Shown here: piece by piece, positions 53,276 to 61,424 of the stretch | Layout of the letters: each line of letters starts with the position of its first letter | Position numbering within the stretch: the stretch's first letter is position 1 | Source: Tenacibaculum skagerrakense | GTDB taxonomy: Bacteria; Bacteroidota; Bacteroidia; Flavobacteriales; Flavobacteriaceae | NCBI RefSeq assembly: GCF_004345825.1 | Contig: NZ_SLXM01000001.1 | Location: 62,001-126,000, forward strand | DNA length: 64,000 nt | Reading direction: 5' to 3' | Made by a program: the position numbers and the translations under genes | The notes under the pieces: generated by a model | What the model was told of the DNA's origin: nothing | Seen by the model: the letters and a program-made list of their open reading frames with translations, nothing else | Database searches by the model: none

Positions 53276-53404
53276 ATGAAAAAAATTACTTTTATCCAAA
53301 AAACAGAAATGATTAAATTTCCTGGAGGAGATTCTACTGATGATAACGGTGGCGGAATGACCGGTGGTGGTGGTGGAACAGATGGAGGAAATGGTAAAAT
53401 TTAA
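53276..53404 (+). CDS. Second glycine-rich small peptide
   Basis: A 42-residue frame: the leader KKITFIQKTEMIKFPGG also ends in GG, and the core is DSTDDNGGGMTGGGGGTDGG plus NGKI. It lies 0.4 kb after the 65-residue peptide gene and before the TPR kinase gene, with its own terminator (53430-53457). Leader length and glycine-rich core resemble the first peptide, though this one has no Cys. Confidence 0.55.
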   Translation: MKKITFIQKTEMIKFPGGDSTDDNGGGMTGGGGGTDGGNGKI

Positions 53405-53429
53405 TCAAAACGAAAAGATTAGATAATAT

Positions 53430-53457
53430 AAAACTCCTATGAAGGAGTTTTTTTGTT
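53430..53457 (+). terminator. Terminator after second glycine-rich peptide gene
   Basis: AAACTCC-TATGA-GGAGTTT followed by T-rich DNA. Confidence 0.8.
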
Positions 53458-53486
53458 TTTTTGTAGTACTTGGTTAAAAATATGAT

Positions 53487-55331
53487 ATGCGAGCATTTAC
53501 CTTCTTTTTTTTATACTCTTGCATTTTTTATGGTCAAGATATGGATTCAATTTCACGATTGAAGAAAAACACTTTGGATAGAGGGTTAAGTGCATATTTT
53601 AATAAAAATGATGAGATTGTAAAAGAATCTATCAATCAATTATATAAATTTTATACAGAAGATAATGATTCTGCAATACTTGCCAAGATTTATCAGTATA
53701 AAGCTATGTATCATGATTTAAAATATCAAATTGATAGTTCTTTCTATTTTTATAATCAATCAATGAACATATCCAAATTAACTAATGATTCATTAGAAGT
53801 TGGAAGAAGATTATTAAGTATTACCATATTACAACGTGAAGCTAAGGATTTTTTGGGAAGTGAGATAAGTTCAATTGAGGCTTTACAATATCTAGAGCCA
53901 ATAAAATCTTATAGATATCTGCAGAATGTTTATAGCAATTTAGGATTGGTCTCTGGAGAAATAAAACAAAAAGAGGATGCATTAAAATATTTTGATTTAT
54001 CTTTAAAAGCAAACCGATTAAATAAAAACTCGAAAAGAAAAGAACGAGGTTATTTACATACAATTAATAATATTGGTTTAATTCATCAACAAGGGAGTGA
54101 GCACGAAAAGGCAATTGAATATTTTAATAAAGGTTTAAAATATGACAGTATTAAACAAAAGTATCCTGACCTTTATGCTTTATTGTTAGAGAATTTAACA
54201 TACAGTGGAATTGCATTGGGAAGAAAAAACTTTGCGGAAGATCACTACAATGAAGTAATTCAAATTAGAGAAAAAGAAAAAGAATTCAGTGATTTGTCTA
54301 TTACCCATGTATTATTATCAGAATTCTATATAGAGGAAAAAAGCCCATCTAAGGCAAGATTTCACGCAAATGAAGCTTTGAAATACGCAAAGCAAACCCA
54401 TAACAACAAACGTTGGTTGGAAGCATTAAAACTACTTTCTGATTTATCAACAGGAAATCAATCCAAAGCATATTTAAATGAATATATTACTCTTAACGAC
54501 AGTCTTTTGCAACAAGAGCGACAATTAAAAAACCAGTTTGCTAAAATTCGTTATGAAACTGATAAAAAGGAGAAAGAAAACGAGGCCTTAAAAATTGAAA
54601 ACGAAAAAACATTAGCCGAAGCAGAAGCGCAAAAGCAACGTGCTACCATCGGGTTACTGTTATCGGGTATTAGTATAATGTTTTTACTGTCTAGTATTTC
54701 GTTTTTTAGGTTCAGAAGAAAAAAATTATTGTTTTTAACACAACTACAAAAAATTGAAGCTAGAGAAGAAGAACGTAGACAAATCGCAAAATCATTGCAC
54801 GATGAGGTTGCTGGCGATTTACGTTTATTGCATAGAAAATTAGAAAAGTCATTATTACTAGAAGAGGCACAGAAATTAGAGATGGTAAAAGACAATGTTC
54901 GTAATTTATCACATCAGTTATCTAGTGTTAGCTTTGAGGAGGTTCCGTTCAGAGATCAAGTAATAAATTTAGTGAGCGATTATTTTTCTCCAGAGTTTAT
55001 TATTAAAGTTAACGGATTAAAAGAAATCGATTGGTCTCAGGCTAATAACTCAATCAAACGAATGTTGTATTTGAGCTTACGAGAATGTATTCAAAATTGT
55101 CAGAAGTATGCAGAAGCTTCTAAAATGACAATAAGTTTCTCAATACATAAAAAATCTGTACTTTTGGATGTAGTAGATAATGGTAAAGGTTTCGATACCG
55201 CTACGCAAAAAAAGGGAATTGGACTACTAAACTTACAAGAACGTGTTCAAGAATTAAATGGAACATTAACCATTGAAAGTGAGGTAGGAAAAGGAACTCA
55301 TATAATCATCCAAACACCTCTAAATGCCTGA
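53487..55331 (+). CDS. TPR-containing sensor histidine kinase (NarL-type partner)
   Basis: A 614-residue membrane kinase. It has a signal-like helix (residues 1-17), a predicted periplasmic TPR region from about 30 to 320 (YLQNVYSNLGLVSGEIKQKE, INNIGLIHQQGSEHEKAIEY), a coiled coil, one membrane helix near 388-406, then the HisKA_3 dimerisation helix EEERRQIAKSLHDEVAGDLR with phospho-acceptor His438. The ATPase domain is near 530-614 (LRECIQNCQKYAEASKMTIS, VDNGKGFDTATQKKGIGLLN). It is followed by, and overlaps by eight bases, its response regulator. The pair is the best candidate controller of the adjacent mini-gene arrays (inference). Confidence 0.9.
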   Translation: MRAFTFFFLYSCIFYGQDMDSISRLKKNTLDRGLSAYFNKNDEIVKESINQLYKFYTEDNDSAILAKIYQYKAMYHDLKYQIDSSFYFYNQSMNISKLTNDSLEVGRRLLSITILQREAKDFLGSEISSIEALQYLEPIKSYRYLQNVYSNLGLVSGEIKQKEDALKYFDLSLKANRLNKNSKRKERGYLHTINNIGLIHQQGSEHEKAIEYFNKGLKYDSIKQKYPDLYALLLENLTYSGIALGRKNFAEDHYNEVIQIREKEKEFSDLSITHVLLSEFYIEEKSPSKARFHANEALKYAKQTHNNKRWLEALKLLSDLSTGNQSKAYLNEYITLNDSLLQQERQLKNQFAKIRYETDKKEKENEALKIENEKTLAEAEAQKQRATIGLLLSGISIMFLLSSISFFRFRRKKLLFLTQLQKIEAREEERRQIAKSLHDEVAGDLRLLHRKLEKSLLLEEAQKLEMVKDNVRNLSHQLSSVSFEEVPFRDQVINLVSDYFSPEFIIKVNGLKEIDWSQANNSIKRMLYLSLRECIQNCQKYAEASKMTISFSIHKKSVLLDVVDNGKGFDTATQKKGIGLLNLQERVQELNGTLTIESEVGKGTHIIIQTPLNA

Positions 55332-56001
55332 GAAAATTAAAATACTTATTGCAGATGATCATCAACTAATTATTGAAGGTATTTTATCTTACATTAAAGA
55401 TATTGATCATCTTGAAATAGAAACCACTAATTCTTGTGATGACGCTTATGCTAAAATAAAAGTGGCATTAACAGAAACTCCTTTTCAAATTTTATTCACA
55501 GATTTAAGTTTTGACAATGCTACCGAAAATTCAAGAATAGATAGTGGAGAGAACTTAATTAAAACAATTAAGCAAGAAGAAATACCAATAAAAGTTGGTG
55601 TAATTACAGGACACTCAGAAACGAATAGAGTGTTTAGTGTCATTCAAAATTTGAACCCTAATGCATATTTACTTAAAGGAAAGTGTAATACGGCTGAGTT
55701 AACGTTTGCCATTGAAAAAATGTTAACAGGAGAAATTTATTATACGCATGAAATTCATCAAAAGCTGTTGAAGAGAGCGTTAATAGATATTCAAATGGAT
55801 GATGTGGCTATTCAAATTTTAAAAGAGTTACCTAAGCATCCAAAAATTAGTAATTTAGAAGGAATTATTACCAAAGAAGACGGAAGTTTGCTTAAGATTA
55901 GATCTATTGAAAATAAATTAGCAAAATTAAGAACAGATCTTCAAGCAAACAATAATACAGATTTAGTGCTAAAAGCAAAAGAGTTAGGTATTTTAGATTA
56001 A
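55324..56001 (+). CDS. Response regulator with divergent LuxR-like output domain
   Basis: A 225-residue regulator. The receiver domain has the acidic pair DDH at residues 11-13, the phospho-acceptor Asp60 in ILFTDLSFD and Lys near position 119 (AYLLKGKCNT). The C-terminal 75 residues replace the usual LuxR helix-turn-helix: a long linker, then LLKIRSIENKLAKLRTDLQA and NTDLVLKAKELGIL, whose ending resembles the last helices of NarL-type domains (VKxHxxNILxKLxV pattern), but the start (LTxRExEVLxLIxxG) is not recognisable. The stop codon is six bases from the first operator half-site of the array. Confidence 0.88.
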   Translation: MPEKIKILIADDHQLIIEGILSYIKDIDHLEIETTNSCDDAYAKIKVALTETPFQILFTDLSFDNATENSRIDSGENLIKTIKQEEIPIKVGVITGHSETNRVFSVIQNLNPNAYLLKGKCNTAELTFAIEKMLTGEIYYTHEIHQKLLKRALIDIQMDDVAIQILKELPKHPKISNLEGIITKEDGSLLKIRSIENKLAKLRTDLQANNNTDLVLKAKELGILD

Positions 56002-56006
56002 CCTTT

Positions 56007-56072
56007 TGCGGAAAACCACATTGTATTGTACAGATATCCCTTTTTCAGTGCTTCCGATGAGTTATACATTTG
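56007..56072 (+). promoter_or_regulatory. Operator-promoter module of mini-gene 1
   Basis: Dyad CCACA (56016-56020), N8, TACAGA (56029-56034), then TAT and CCC (56038-56040), 24 bases, and the -7 box TACATTTG (56065-56072). An extra TGCGGA half-site is at 56007-56012. Confidence 0.75.
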
Positions 56073-56077
56073 TATCA

Positions 56078-56177
56078 CTTACAGAAACAAATTCTTTTGG
56101 GAAGAATTACTGGAAAAGAGTAAAAGAAAGAAAGGAAAAGACCTCTTGAGCTAACTGCTTAAGAGGTTCTTTTTTTT
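56078..56177 (+). ncRNA. Small RNA mini-gene 1
   Basis: Transcript predicted from about six bases after the -7 box to the terminator T run, about 100 bases. It holds the stem AATTCTT/AAGAATT (56090-56108) around TTGGG. The terminator stem ACCTCTT/AAGAGGT (56141-56167) is followed by T. No open frame starts after the predicted transcription start, so it is probably a non-coding RNA. Confidence 0.6.
56141..56177 (+). terminator. Terminator of small RNA 1
   Basis: ACCTCTT/AAGAGGT stem and eight T. Confidence 0.88.
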
Positions 56178-56197
56178 AATCCTTTTTAGTGTTACAT

Positions 56198-56258
56198 AAA
56201 ACCACATGCTTTTTTGCGGATATCCCTTTTAGGTATTTAATACATTGATTTAGTTTTG
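56198..56258 (+). promoter_or_regulatory. Operator-promoter module of mini-gene 2
   Basis: AAAACCACAT, N7, TGCGGATATCCC (right half 56215-56220, CCC at 56224-56226), then 24 bases to the -7 box TAGTTTTG (56251-56258). Confidence 0.8.
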
Positions 56259-56263
56259 TCCCT

Positions 56264-56358
56264 GATCAACCAAGTAATTCAATTTGGGGATGAGAATTAC
56301 TTTAATAGATTAGTAACTATAAACCTCTCAAGCGTTAGTTTGAGAGGTTCTTTTTTTT
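56264..56358 (+). ncRNA. Small RNA mini-gene 2
   Basis: About 95 bases. Perfect stem GTAATTC/GAATTAC (56274-56300) with a loop containing GGGGATGA, then a single-stranded stretch TTTAATAGATTAGTAACTAT and the terminator. The only frame after the predicted start encodes seven residues (ATG at 56290), so a peptide product is unlikely. The sequence is close to mini-gene 3. Confidence 0.65.
56322..56358 (+). terminator. Terminator of small RNA 2
   Basis: AACCTCTCA/TGAGAGGTT stem with a ten-base loop, followed by eight or nine T. Confidence 0.9.
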
Positions 56359-56421
56359 ATTGAACTTTTCTATTGATAATATCCAAAAAGATTAATTTTT
56401 TAATAAAAGAATGTATTTCAT

Positions 56422-56482
56422 AAATCCACATAAGAAACTGCGGAAAACCCTTTTCTATAGAATTTTAATTCAAATAGATTTG
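56422..56482 (+). promoter_or_regulatory. Operator-promoter module of mini-gene 3
   Basis: TCCACA (56425-56430), N8, TGCGGA (56439-56444), CCC at 56448-56450, 24 bases, -7 box TAGATTTG (56475-56482). Confidence 0.8.
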
Positions 56483-56487
56483 CCTCG

Positions 56488-56580
56488 ATCAATCGGGTAA
56501 TTCGTTAGGGGGAAGGAATTACTTTTAGAGATTAGTAACCGTGAACCTCTCAGGCTTTTGTTTGAGAGGTTCTTTTTTTT
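56488..56580 (+). ncRNA. Small RNA mini-gene 3
   Basis: About 93 bases. Same stem GTAATTC/GAATTAC (56497-56522), loop with GGGGGAAG, then a stretch parallel to mini-gene 2 (TTTTAGAGATTAGTAACC) and the terminator. No ATG lies in the transcript. Confidence 0.68.
56544..56580 (+). terminator. Terminator of small RNA 3
   Basis: AACCTCTCA/TGAGAGGTT stem and eight T. Confidence 0.9.
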
Positions 56581-56601
56581 GTTAAAACATATCTGTTGCA
56601 T

Positions 56602-56662
56602 AAATCCACATTTGTAATTGCGGAAATCCCCTTTAGTAAAATGTGACTCTACCCTATATTTG
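56602..56662 (+). promoter_or_regulatory. Operator-promoter module of mini-gene 4
   Basis: TCCACA (56605-56610), N8, TGCGGA (56619-56624), CCCC at 56628-56631, -7 box TATATTTG (56655-56662). Confidence 0.8.
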
Positions 56663-56667
56663 TATCA

Positions 56668-56752
56668 GTGATCATCCGCGGAAACAAAAGGGTGAAAACA
56701 TTTTAGGGGATTATATGGCCTTCTAGGAATTTCTTTCTAGAAGGTTTTTTTT
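56668..56752 (+). ncRNA. Small RNA mini-gene 4
   Basis: About 85 bases. It lacks the GTAATTC stem but keeps a G-rich motif, AGGGGATTATATGG (56705-56718). The motif AGGGATTAT recurs just before the start codons of the 33-residue peptides at 61.4-62.9 kb, linking both arrays. The ATG inside encodes only three residues. The terminator is CCTTCTAG/CTAGAAGG. Confidence 0.55.
56719..56752 (+). terminator. Terminator of small RNA 4
   Basis: CCTTCTAG/CTAGAAGG stem with a ten-base loop, followed by eight T. Confidence 0.9.
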
Positions 56753-56767
56753 ATGGATGAATTTAAG

Positions 56768-56798
56768 TTGTAATTGATTAGTTTTTCAGTTACATTTG
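56768..56798 (+). promoter_or_regulatory. Promoter of the hypothetical membrane protein gene
   Basis: TTG (56768-56770), 20 bases, TACATTTG (56791-56798). It has no YYRCA-N8-TGCGGA operator, unlike the four units before it. Confidence 0.6.
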
Positions 56799-56825
56799 AG
56801 AAACTAACCATTAAACTACTTAATA

Positions 56826-57317
56826 ATGAAAGGAAAAGAAGGAATTATCAACTTCATGGTAATTGTTGCCTTATTAGGGTACATTATATGTTCATTACTA
56901 CTTTTTAAAGAAGCCTTTGAGTTAAAAGGTCAAGAAAACCCGAAAACCAATCCAGCCTTAATGTATTTAGCAAGTGCTTTAACAGGACTTGTTGGAGGTA
57001 TTGTTGCCGCAGCATTTGGTGTAAAAACCGATTCAGATGGAAACGATGCGAATGCATTAAACACTAGTGGAAGTGCAGCTACTTCATCAAGAAAACTAAA
57101 AATTCAACGAGTTGGAGAGTTTGCTATGGGAGCCAATGAAGAAAAGCTCAAAGAAAAATTAGGAAACCTATATGCTTGGTCCTACATTTTAGTAGGTGTA
57201 GCTTCTATTGTTATTTGGGCCGTTTTAAGTACTGATGCCACTCAGAGTATTACAACAAACGCAACAACTTTTATTGGTATGATGTTGGCTATTGTTAGTG
57301 CTTTTTTTAAGGATTAA
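56826..57317 (+). CDS. Hypothetical membrane protein
   Basis: I do not recognise this 163-residue protein. It has four hydrophobic segments: near residues 9-26, 45-65 (YLASALTGLVGGIVAAAFGV), 118-135 and 145-160. A polar, Ser/Asn-rich linker between helices 2 and 3 (SDGNDANALNTSGSAATSSR) probably lies outside the membrane. It directly follows the small RNA row, with its own promoter, and is not obviously part of that regulon. Confidence 0.6.
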   Translation: MKGKEGIINFMVIVALLGYIICSLLLFKEAFELKGQENPKTNPALMYLASALTGLVGGIVAAAFGVKTDSDGNDANALNTSGSAATSSRKLKIQRVGEFAMGANEEKLKEKLGNLYAWSYILVGVASIVIWAVLSTDATQSITTNATTFIGMMLAIVSAFFKD

Positions 57318-57429
57318 TATTGTTGTTTTATATTGTTTACAGAGAAATTAGATGTGTTTATCTAAAATAGTTTTAGATTTTGTGTTTCTGATGTTCTTTT
57401 GAATCATATAATTTTTAAATATAAAAAGT

Positions 57430-58080
57430 ATGAAAAAAAGACACATTATTTTACTTGTAAGCTTGGTAGTATTTAACTCTTGTATAGTTAAATCGCTAAA
57501 TCCTTTTTACACCGAAGAAACCATAAAATTTTCAAAAGACTTTTTGGGTGAATGGAAAGATAATAACAAAGATATCTGGAAAATCACTTCCTTAAAAGAT
57601 GAGTATGCAAAGCTGATAAATAGTGGTGAAAAAATAACTCTTGAAGACGAAAAATTCTTTAAGAAGTATAAGAATTCTTATTCTGTAGAATATAGTGATA
57701 AAGATAAAAAGTCGTTATTCATAGCTACACCTTTTAAATTAAAAGACCAGCTTTTTCTAGATTTTATTCCGTTTAATGATCAAGGAAGTGAAATGAATGG
57801 TTTATTACAGATTCATAATATCTATCCACATTCATTAGTAAAATTAGATATTTTAAATAATAATGAAATAAGCATTAAATGGTTCGATGAAAAGCGATTA
57901 AAAGAAATATTTAAAGAGAAAAGAATTAAAATTAAACATGAAAAAATTGGCGTAATGAAAGAAGATATTTTGCTAACGGCTTCTTCTGAAGAATTACAAC
58001 AGTTTTTAAAGAAGTACATGGCATCAGAATCAGCAAAAAAATGGGAAACTGAAACTAAGTTTACCTTAAAGAAAAGCTAA
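57430..58080 (+). CDS. Hypothetical lipoprotein
   Basis: A 216-residue protein with a lipoprotein signal ending VVFNSC (Cys18). The mature part starts LNPFYTEETIKFSKDFLGEW, a pattern seen in lipocalin-like or META-like Bacteroidota lipoproteins. The rest is charged, with ILLTASSEELQQFLKKYMAS near the end. The kinase gene begins two bases after its stop, so it belongs to that operon and may be a sensor accessory. Confidence 0.6.
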   Translation: MKKRHIILLVSLVVFNSCIVKSLNPFYTEETIKFSKDFLGEWKDNNKDIWKITSLKDEYAKLINSGEKITLEDEKFFKKYKNSYSVEYSDKDKKSLFIATPFKLKDQLFLDFIPFNDQGSEMNGLLQIHNIYPHSLVKLDILNNNEISIKWFDEKRLKEIFKEKRIKIKHEKIGVMKEDILLTASSEELQQFLKKYMASESAKKWETETKFTLKKS

Positions 58081-58082
58081 TA

Positions 58083-59102
58083 ATGAATCTGTACACAAGG
58101 CATATCATTAAAAACAACCATAATATACTTGCATTCAATGCTATATTGTGGTTGTTTTATTTTACGGTTTTATTAGTTGTTTTTTCTGATTTTCCAATCG
58201 AGAAAATAGATATTATATACACTGTAAGTTATCTGCTTACTTTAGTGCCTGCTGTTAGCATAGCTATTTATTATTTATTACCTACTTTTTTAAAAAAAGG
58301 AAAATATGTTGTTTTCTCAATATTCTTACTTGGAAACATTCTGTTTTTTTCATCTGTAAATATCTTGACTCATAATCATGTTCTAGATTTTTTATTTCCA
58401 GAGTATTATTTTATTTCCTATTTCAATGCGTTCAAAACAGTTTTGTTATTTTTTGGAGTGATATCTTTTGCTGTTTTGGTGAAGTTATTTGAAGACTGGC
58501 TATACTTAAACCAAAGAGAAAAAGTAATGTTACAATTAGAATTAACGGCTTTAAAAAATCAGATAAATCCTCATTTTTTATTCAACGCATTAAATGTAGT
58601 TTATTCATTATCAATCAATAAAAAAGAAGAAACGACAAATGCAATTTTAAATCTTTCCGATATTTTGCGATATGTTATTTACGAAGCAACCGACAAAAAA
58701 ATAACAATTCAAAAAGAAATAGCACTTATAAAAAGTTATATCGATTTTGAGAAAAAAAGAACTATTGCAAACTCCAAAGTCGATTTCACCTATTCGGTTG
58801 ATAAAGAAATAGAAATATACCCAATGTTATTACTTCCTATTTTAGAAAATGCTTTTAAACACGGATTAAAGAGTGGTGTTGAGAACCCTTATATCAACGT
58901 AAATTTAATTGTAAATGAGAATCAACTGTTGTTTGAAGTTGAAAATAATTTTATTCCGTTAGAAAAGGAAGACAATCATTTTTCGGGTGTGGGAATACAA
59001 AATGTACAAAAGCATTTGGAAATTTTATATCCAAAAAAACACGATTTTAAGATTCGTTCGGAAGAAGCAATTTATAAAACAACTCTTAGTATTATTGTAT
59101 AA
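58083..59102 (+). CDS. LytS-type sensor histidine kinase
   Basis: A 339-residue kinase with four membrane helices in the first 135 residues and a His_kinase domain NQINPHFLFNALNVVYSLSI with His164, as in LytS/YehU-type kinases. The ATPase part is MLLLPILENAFKHGLKSGVE and SGVGIQNVQKHLEILYPKKH. It forms an operon with a lipoprotein gene (57430) and the LytTR regulator. Membrane-embedded stimulus; signal unknown. Confidence 0.92.
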   Translation: MNLYTRHIIKNNHNILAFNAILWLFYFTVLLVVFSDFPIEKIDIIYTVSYLLTLVPAVSIAIYYLLPTFLKKGKYVVFSIFLLGNILFFSSVNILTHNHVLDFLFPEYYFISYFNAFKTVLLFFGVISFAVLVKLFEDWLYLNQREKVMLQLELTALKNQINPHFLFNALNVVYSLSINKKEETTNAILNLSDILRYVIYEATDKKITIQKEIALIKSYIDFEKKRTIANSKVDFTYSVDKEIEIYPMLLLPILENAFKHGLKSGVENPYINVNLIVNENQLLFEVENNFIPLEKEDNHFSGVGIQNVQKHLEILYPKKHDFKIRSEEAIYKTTLSIIV

Positions 59103-59104
59103 TT

Positions 59105-59782
59105 ATGAAGATTAATTGCCTAATTATTGATGATGAACCAGCTTCACAAGATGTACTGAAAAAATTTGTTTCAGACATCTCATGGATGGAAATAAAAGGT
59201 ATTTGTAATAATGCTATTGAAGCCATTGAAATAGTTGAAAAGGAAAGAATAGATGTTCTTTTTTTAGATATTAACATGCCAAAATTATCTGGATTATCTT
59301 TTTACAAATCTCTTAATAATCCGCCACTGGTAATATTTACAACTGCTTATTCAGAATATGCTGTAGATGGATTTAACTTAAATGCGGTGGATTATTTACT
59401 AAAACCGTTTTCTTTTGATCGGTTTTATCAATCGGTTGAAAAAGTTAGAAACATCGTAAATAAGAATAGCAATCAGCTCATTTTAAAATCAGATAAAAAG
59501 TTGTTTTTGATTCAATTAGATGATATTTTATATGTAGAATCCTTAGGAGATTATATAAAAGTTCACACTAGTAATCAAAATTTAGTTGTTTATAAAACAA
59601 TGAATGCGATTTCGAATTCACTCCCGGAGAATAAGTTTTTTCGAGTACATAAATCATTTATCATCAATTTGGAGAAAATAAGTTATGTAGAAGGAAATCA
59701 AATAGCTATTGATAATAACAAAATACCGATAGGCCAGAAATACAAATCAATATTTTTAGATACTATTAAAAACAGTTTCTAA
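59105..59782 (+). CDS. LytTR-family response regulator
   Basis: A 225-residue regulator. The receiver has Asp9/Asp10 and the phospho-acceptor Asp55 in DVLFLDINMPKLSG. The C-terminal LytTR DNA-binding domain begins near residue 118 (LILKSDKKLFLIQLDDILYV, ESLGDYIKVHTSNQNLVVYK) and ends GQKYKSIFLDTIKNSF. LytTR proteins bind two direct repeats spaced one to two helix turns apart. It is the second regulator between the two arrays and so a less favoured candidate for their control. Confidence 0.93.
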   Translation: MKINCLIIDDEPASQDVLKKFVSDISWMEIKGICNNAIEAIEIVEKERIDVLFLDINMPKLSGLSFYKSLNNPPLVIFTTAYSEYAVDGFNLNAVDYLLKPFSFDRFYQSVEKVRNIVNKNSNQLILKSDKKLFLIQLDDILYVESLGDYIKVHTSNQNLVVYKTMNAISNSLPENKFFRVHKSFIINLEKISYVEGNQIAIDNNKIPIGQKYKSIFLDTIKNSF

Positions 59783-59808
59783 AAAAAATGCACCTCTTTC
59801 GAGATGCA
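59781..59808 (-). terminator. Terminator of the lipase-like gene
   Basis: On the minus strand TGCATCTC/GAGGTGCA (one G-T pair) followed by eight T. It lies between convergent genes. Confidence 0.75.
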
Positions 59809-59827
59809 TCTATACTAATAAAAGTTG

Positions 59828-61183
59828 TTATCTTAAATTCCAAAACCAATCGTTGGTTTTTAATAAGAAAGGTAAATAACCTGTAATATGTTCTCCTAAG
59901 GTATAATCAAAACTCACATTACCACCATAATTTCTATGTTGTACATAATATTCATAAGCTTGATTGGTATATACAGCATTGTCTAAACTTCCATGGAACA
60001 TTTTAAACTGACATTTATTGTTCCAAGGAGAAATACTATTAGCTCTTAATACATTAAAAAAGTTAGCATAATCAGAGTTTGCATCATTAGGATTTGCATT
60101 GATAAAATCACTCATCAATAATTTACTTGGAATATTCGGTAAGGCAAACTGTAATTTTAAAATAGAATTAGAACCGTCATAAAGAGCTCTTATTTCATCG
60201 TAATTATTATAAGTTCCTGTAGCGAATTTATTCAATTGAATTATTCGATTCTCTCCTATAGAAATCAAATTATTTTCTTTCATTCCGTAATAGGCATAAG
60301 GGAAGAAAAACGGATGTGGATGAAAATTTTCAGAACGTGCTTTTACAATAAACTTATCCAATAAAGCAGGTGTACCTCCAGCAGATAAACCTTTTACCTT
60401 TTTTAAATTATTAGTTTCTAAATATTTAGCAAATTGTATAGCAGAAAAAGCACCTTGAGAATATCCTTGAATTAATAGTTCGTCTTTAAGTTCATATCCC
60501 ATGTTTTCTAACTGATGAATTCCAGCTTTTAAAAAGTCATAATTCGATCTGTTGTGCGCATCCTTGTTAACAAACGGAGGAAAACAATCACCATACGAAT
60601 CACCGAACCCAGGATAGTCAGGAACAAAAACAGCAAACTTTCCAGTCCATGCTTGAGCAATCATTGTTAATGGTAACAACTGATCAATTTCATCAGGAAT
60701 ACTGAAGATATTACTATATGATACCGAAGCAGCCGAAGAATTGCTTGTATATGTAAAAGGTGTTACAAAACGAATTCGGTAAGGAATTTTCTCTTTCTTA
60801 AACCAAACTATGCGGTCTTTATATTTTGGAATTAACACCACTCCAGAAATGGTAATACTTTGTCCAGAACCATCAGGATGAGGAGATTGTGTAGATATTT
60901 TATAAATATTTACATTAATTCCAGAGTAAAGTTTTTCAGATGATCTCTCAGAACTAACAAATTCTTCAGTTTTGAAACCGTATTTTTTTCCTAATTCACT
61001 GTAGATTTGATTCGGGGACTGAAAGTTTTTTTCATTTACAGAGGAAAGCAGATTGACTTCACTTAATTGTTGGGAAACATCTTGATTATTAATTTCTTCT
61101 TTAGAGCAAGAGAAAAATATGCATACGAGCATAATAGAAGCTGTTATAAACAGCCCCTTTTGAAAGGGTTTTAAAAGATTCAT
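59828..61183 (-). CDS. Secretory-lipase-like alpha/beta hydrolase, lipoprotein
   Basis: A 451-residue protein with a lipoprotein signal ending CIFFSCS (Cys26). The nucleophile motif GYSQGAFSAIQFAKYLE sits near residue 220, after FVPDYPGFGDSYGDCFPPFV. The pattern resembles the LIP-type secretory lipase family, with the acid and His in the last part (MFHGSLDNAVYTNQAYEYYV, YTLGEHITGYLPF). Probably a surface-bound lipase or esterase. It converges with the LytTR gene and its upstream end faces the peptide array. Confidence 0.75.
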   Translation of the reverse strand: MNLLKPFQKGLFITASIMLVCIFFSCSKEEINNQDVSQQLSEVNLLSSVNEKNFQSPNQIYSELGKKYGFKTEEFVSSERSSEKLYSGINVNIYKISTQSPHPDGSGQSITISGVVLIPKYKDRIVWFKKEKIPYRIRFVTPFTYTSNSSAASVSYSNIFSIPDEIDQLLPLTMIAQAWTGKFAVFVPDYPGFGDSYGDCFPPFVNKDAHNRSNYDFLKAGIHQLENMGYELKDELLIQGYSQGAFSAIQFAKYLETNNLKKVKGLSAGGTPALLDKFIVKARSENFHPHPFFFPYAYYGMKENNLISIGENRIIQLNKFATGTYNNYDEIRALYDGSNSILKLQFALPNIPSKLLMSDFINANPNDANSDYANFFNVLRANSISPWNNKCQFKMFHGSLDNAVYTNQAYEYYVQHRNYGGNVSFDYTLGEHITGYLPFLLKTNDWFWNLR

Positions 61184-61309
61184 AATTTAATTGGTTAAAA
61201 TTTGTTACTATCTCTAAAATATAAAAAGAAAATTATTATTTCTTAAAAACGTTAACAAAAAATAAAAGTTTTTTTAGGTAAACAGGAAAAACCCTGTGCA
61301 ATATTTCGG

Positions 61310-61371
61310 AAAAACGCACCTCAATTTGCGTTTATCCCCTTTTCTAAAGCTCTAATACAGTTATATATTTG
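61310..61371 (+). promoter_or_regulatory. Operator-promoter module of peptide gene 1
   Basis: Perfect dyad AAACGCA (61312-61318), N8, TGCGTTT (61327-61333), then ATCCCC, 24 bases, and TATATTTG (61364-61371). It is the only copy in which both half-sites are exactly symmetric. Confidence 0.8.
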
Positions 61372-61424
61372 TAGTGTTATTCTTTAATAACAAAATTTTT
61401 AGGGATTATTTTATATGTTAAAAA

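Noticed and set aside
56057..56149. 31-codon frame starting ATGAGTTATACATTTG in mini-gene 1
   Set aside because: The -7 box lies inside the frame, so the predicted transcript starts after the ATG, and no sister unit has a similar frame.
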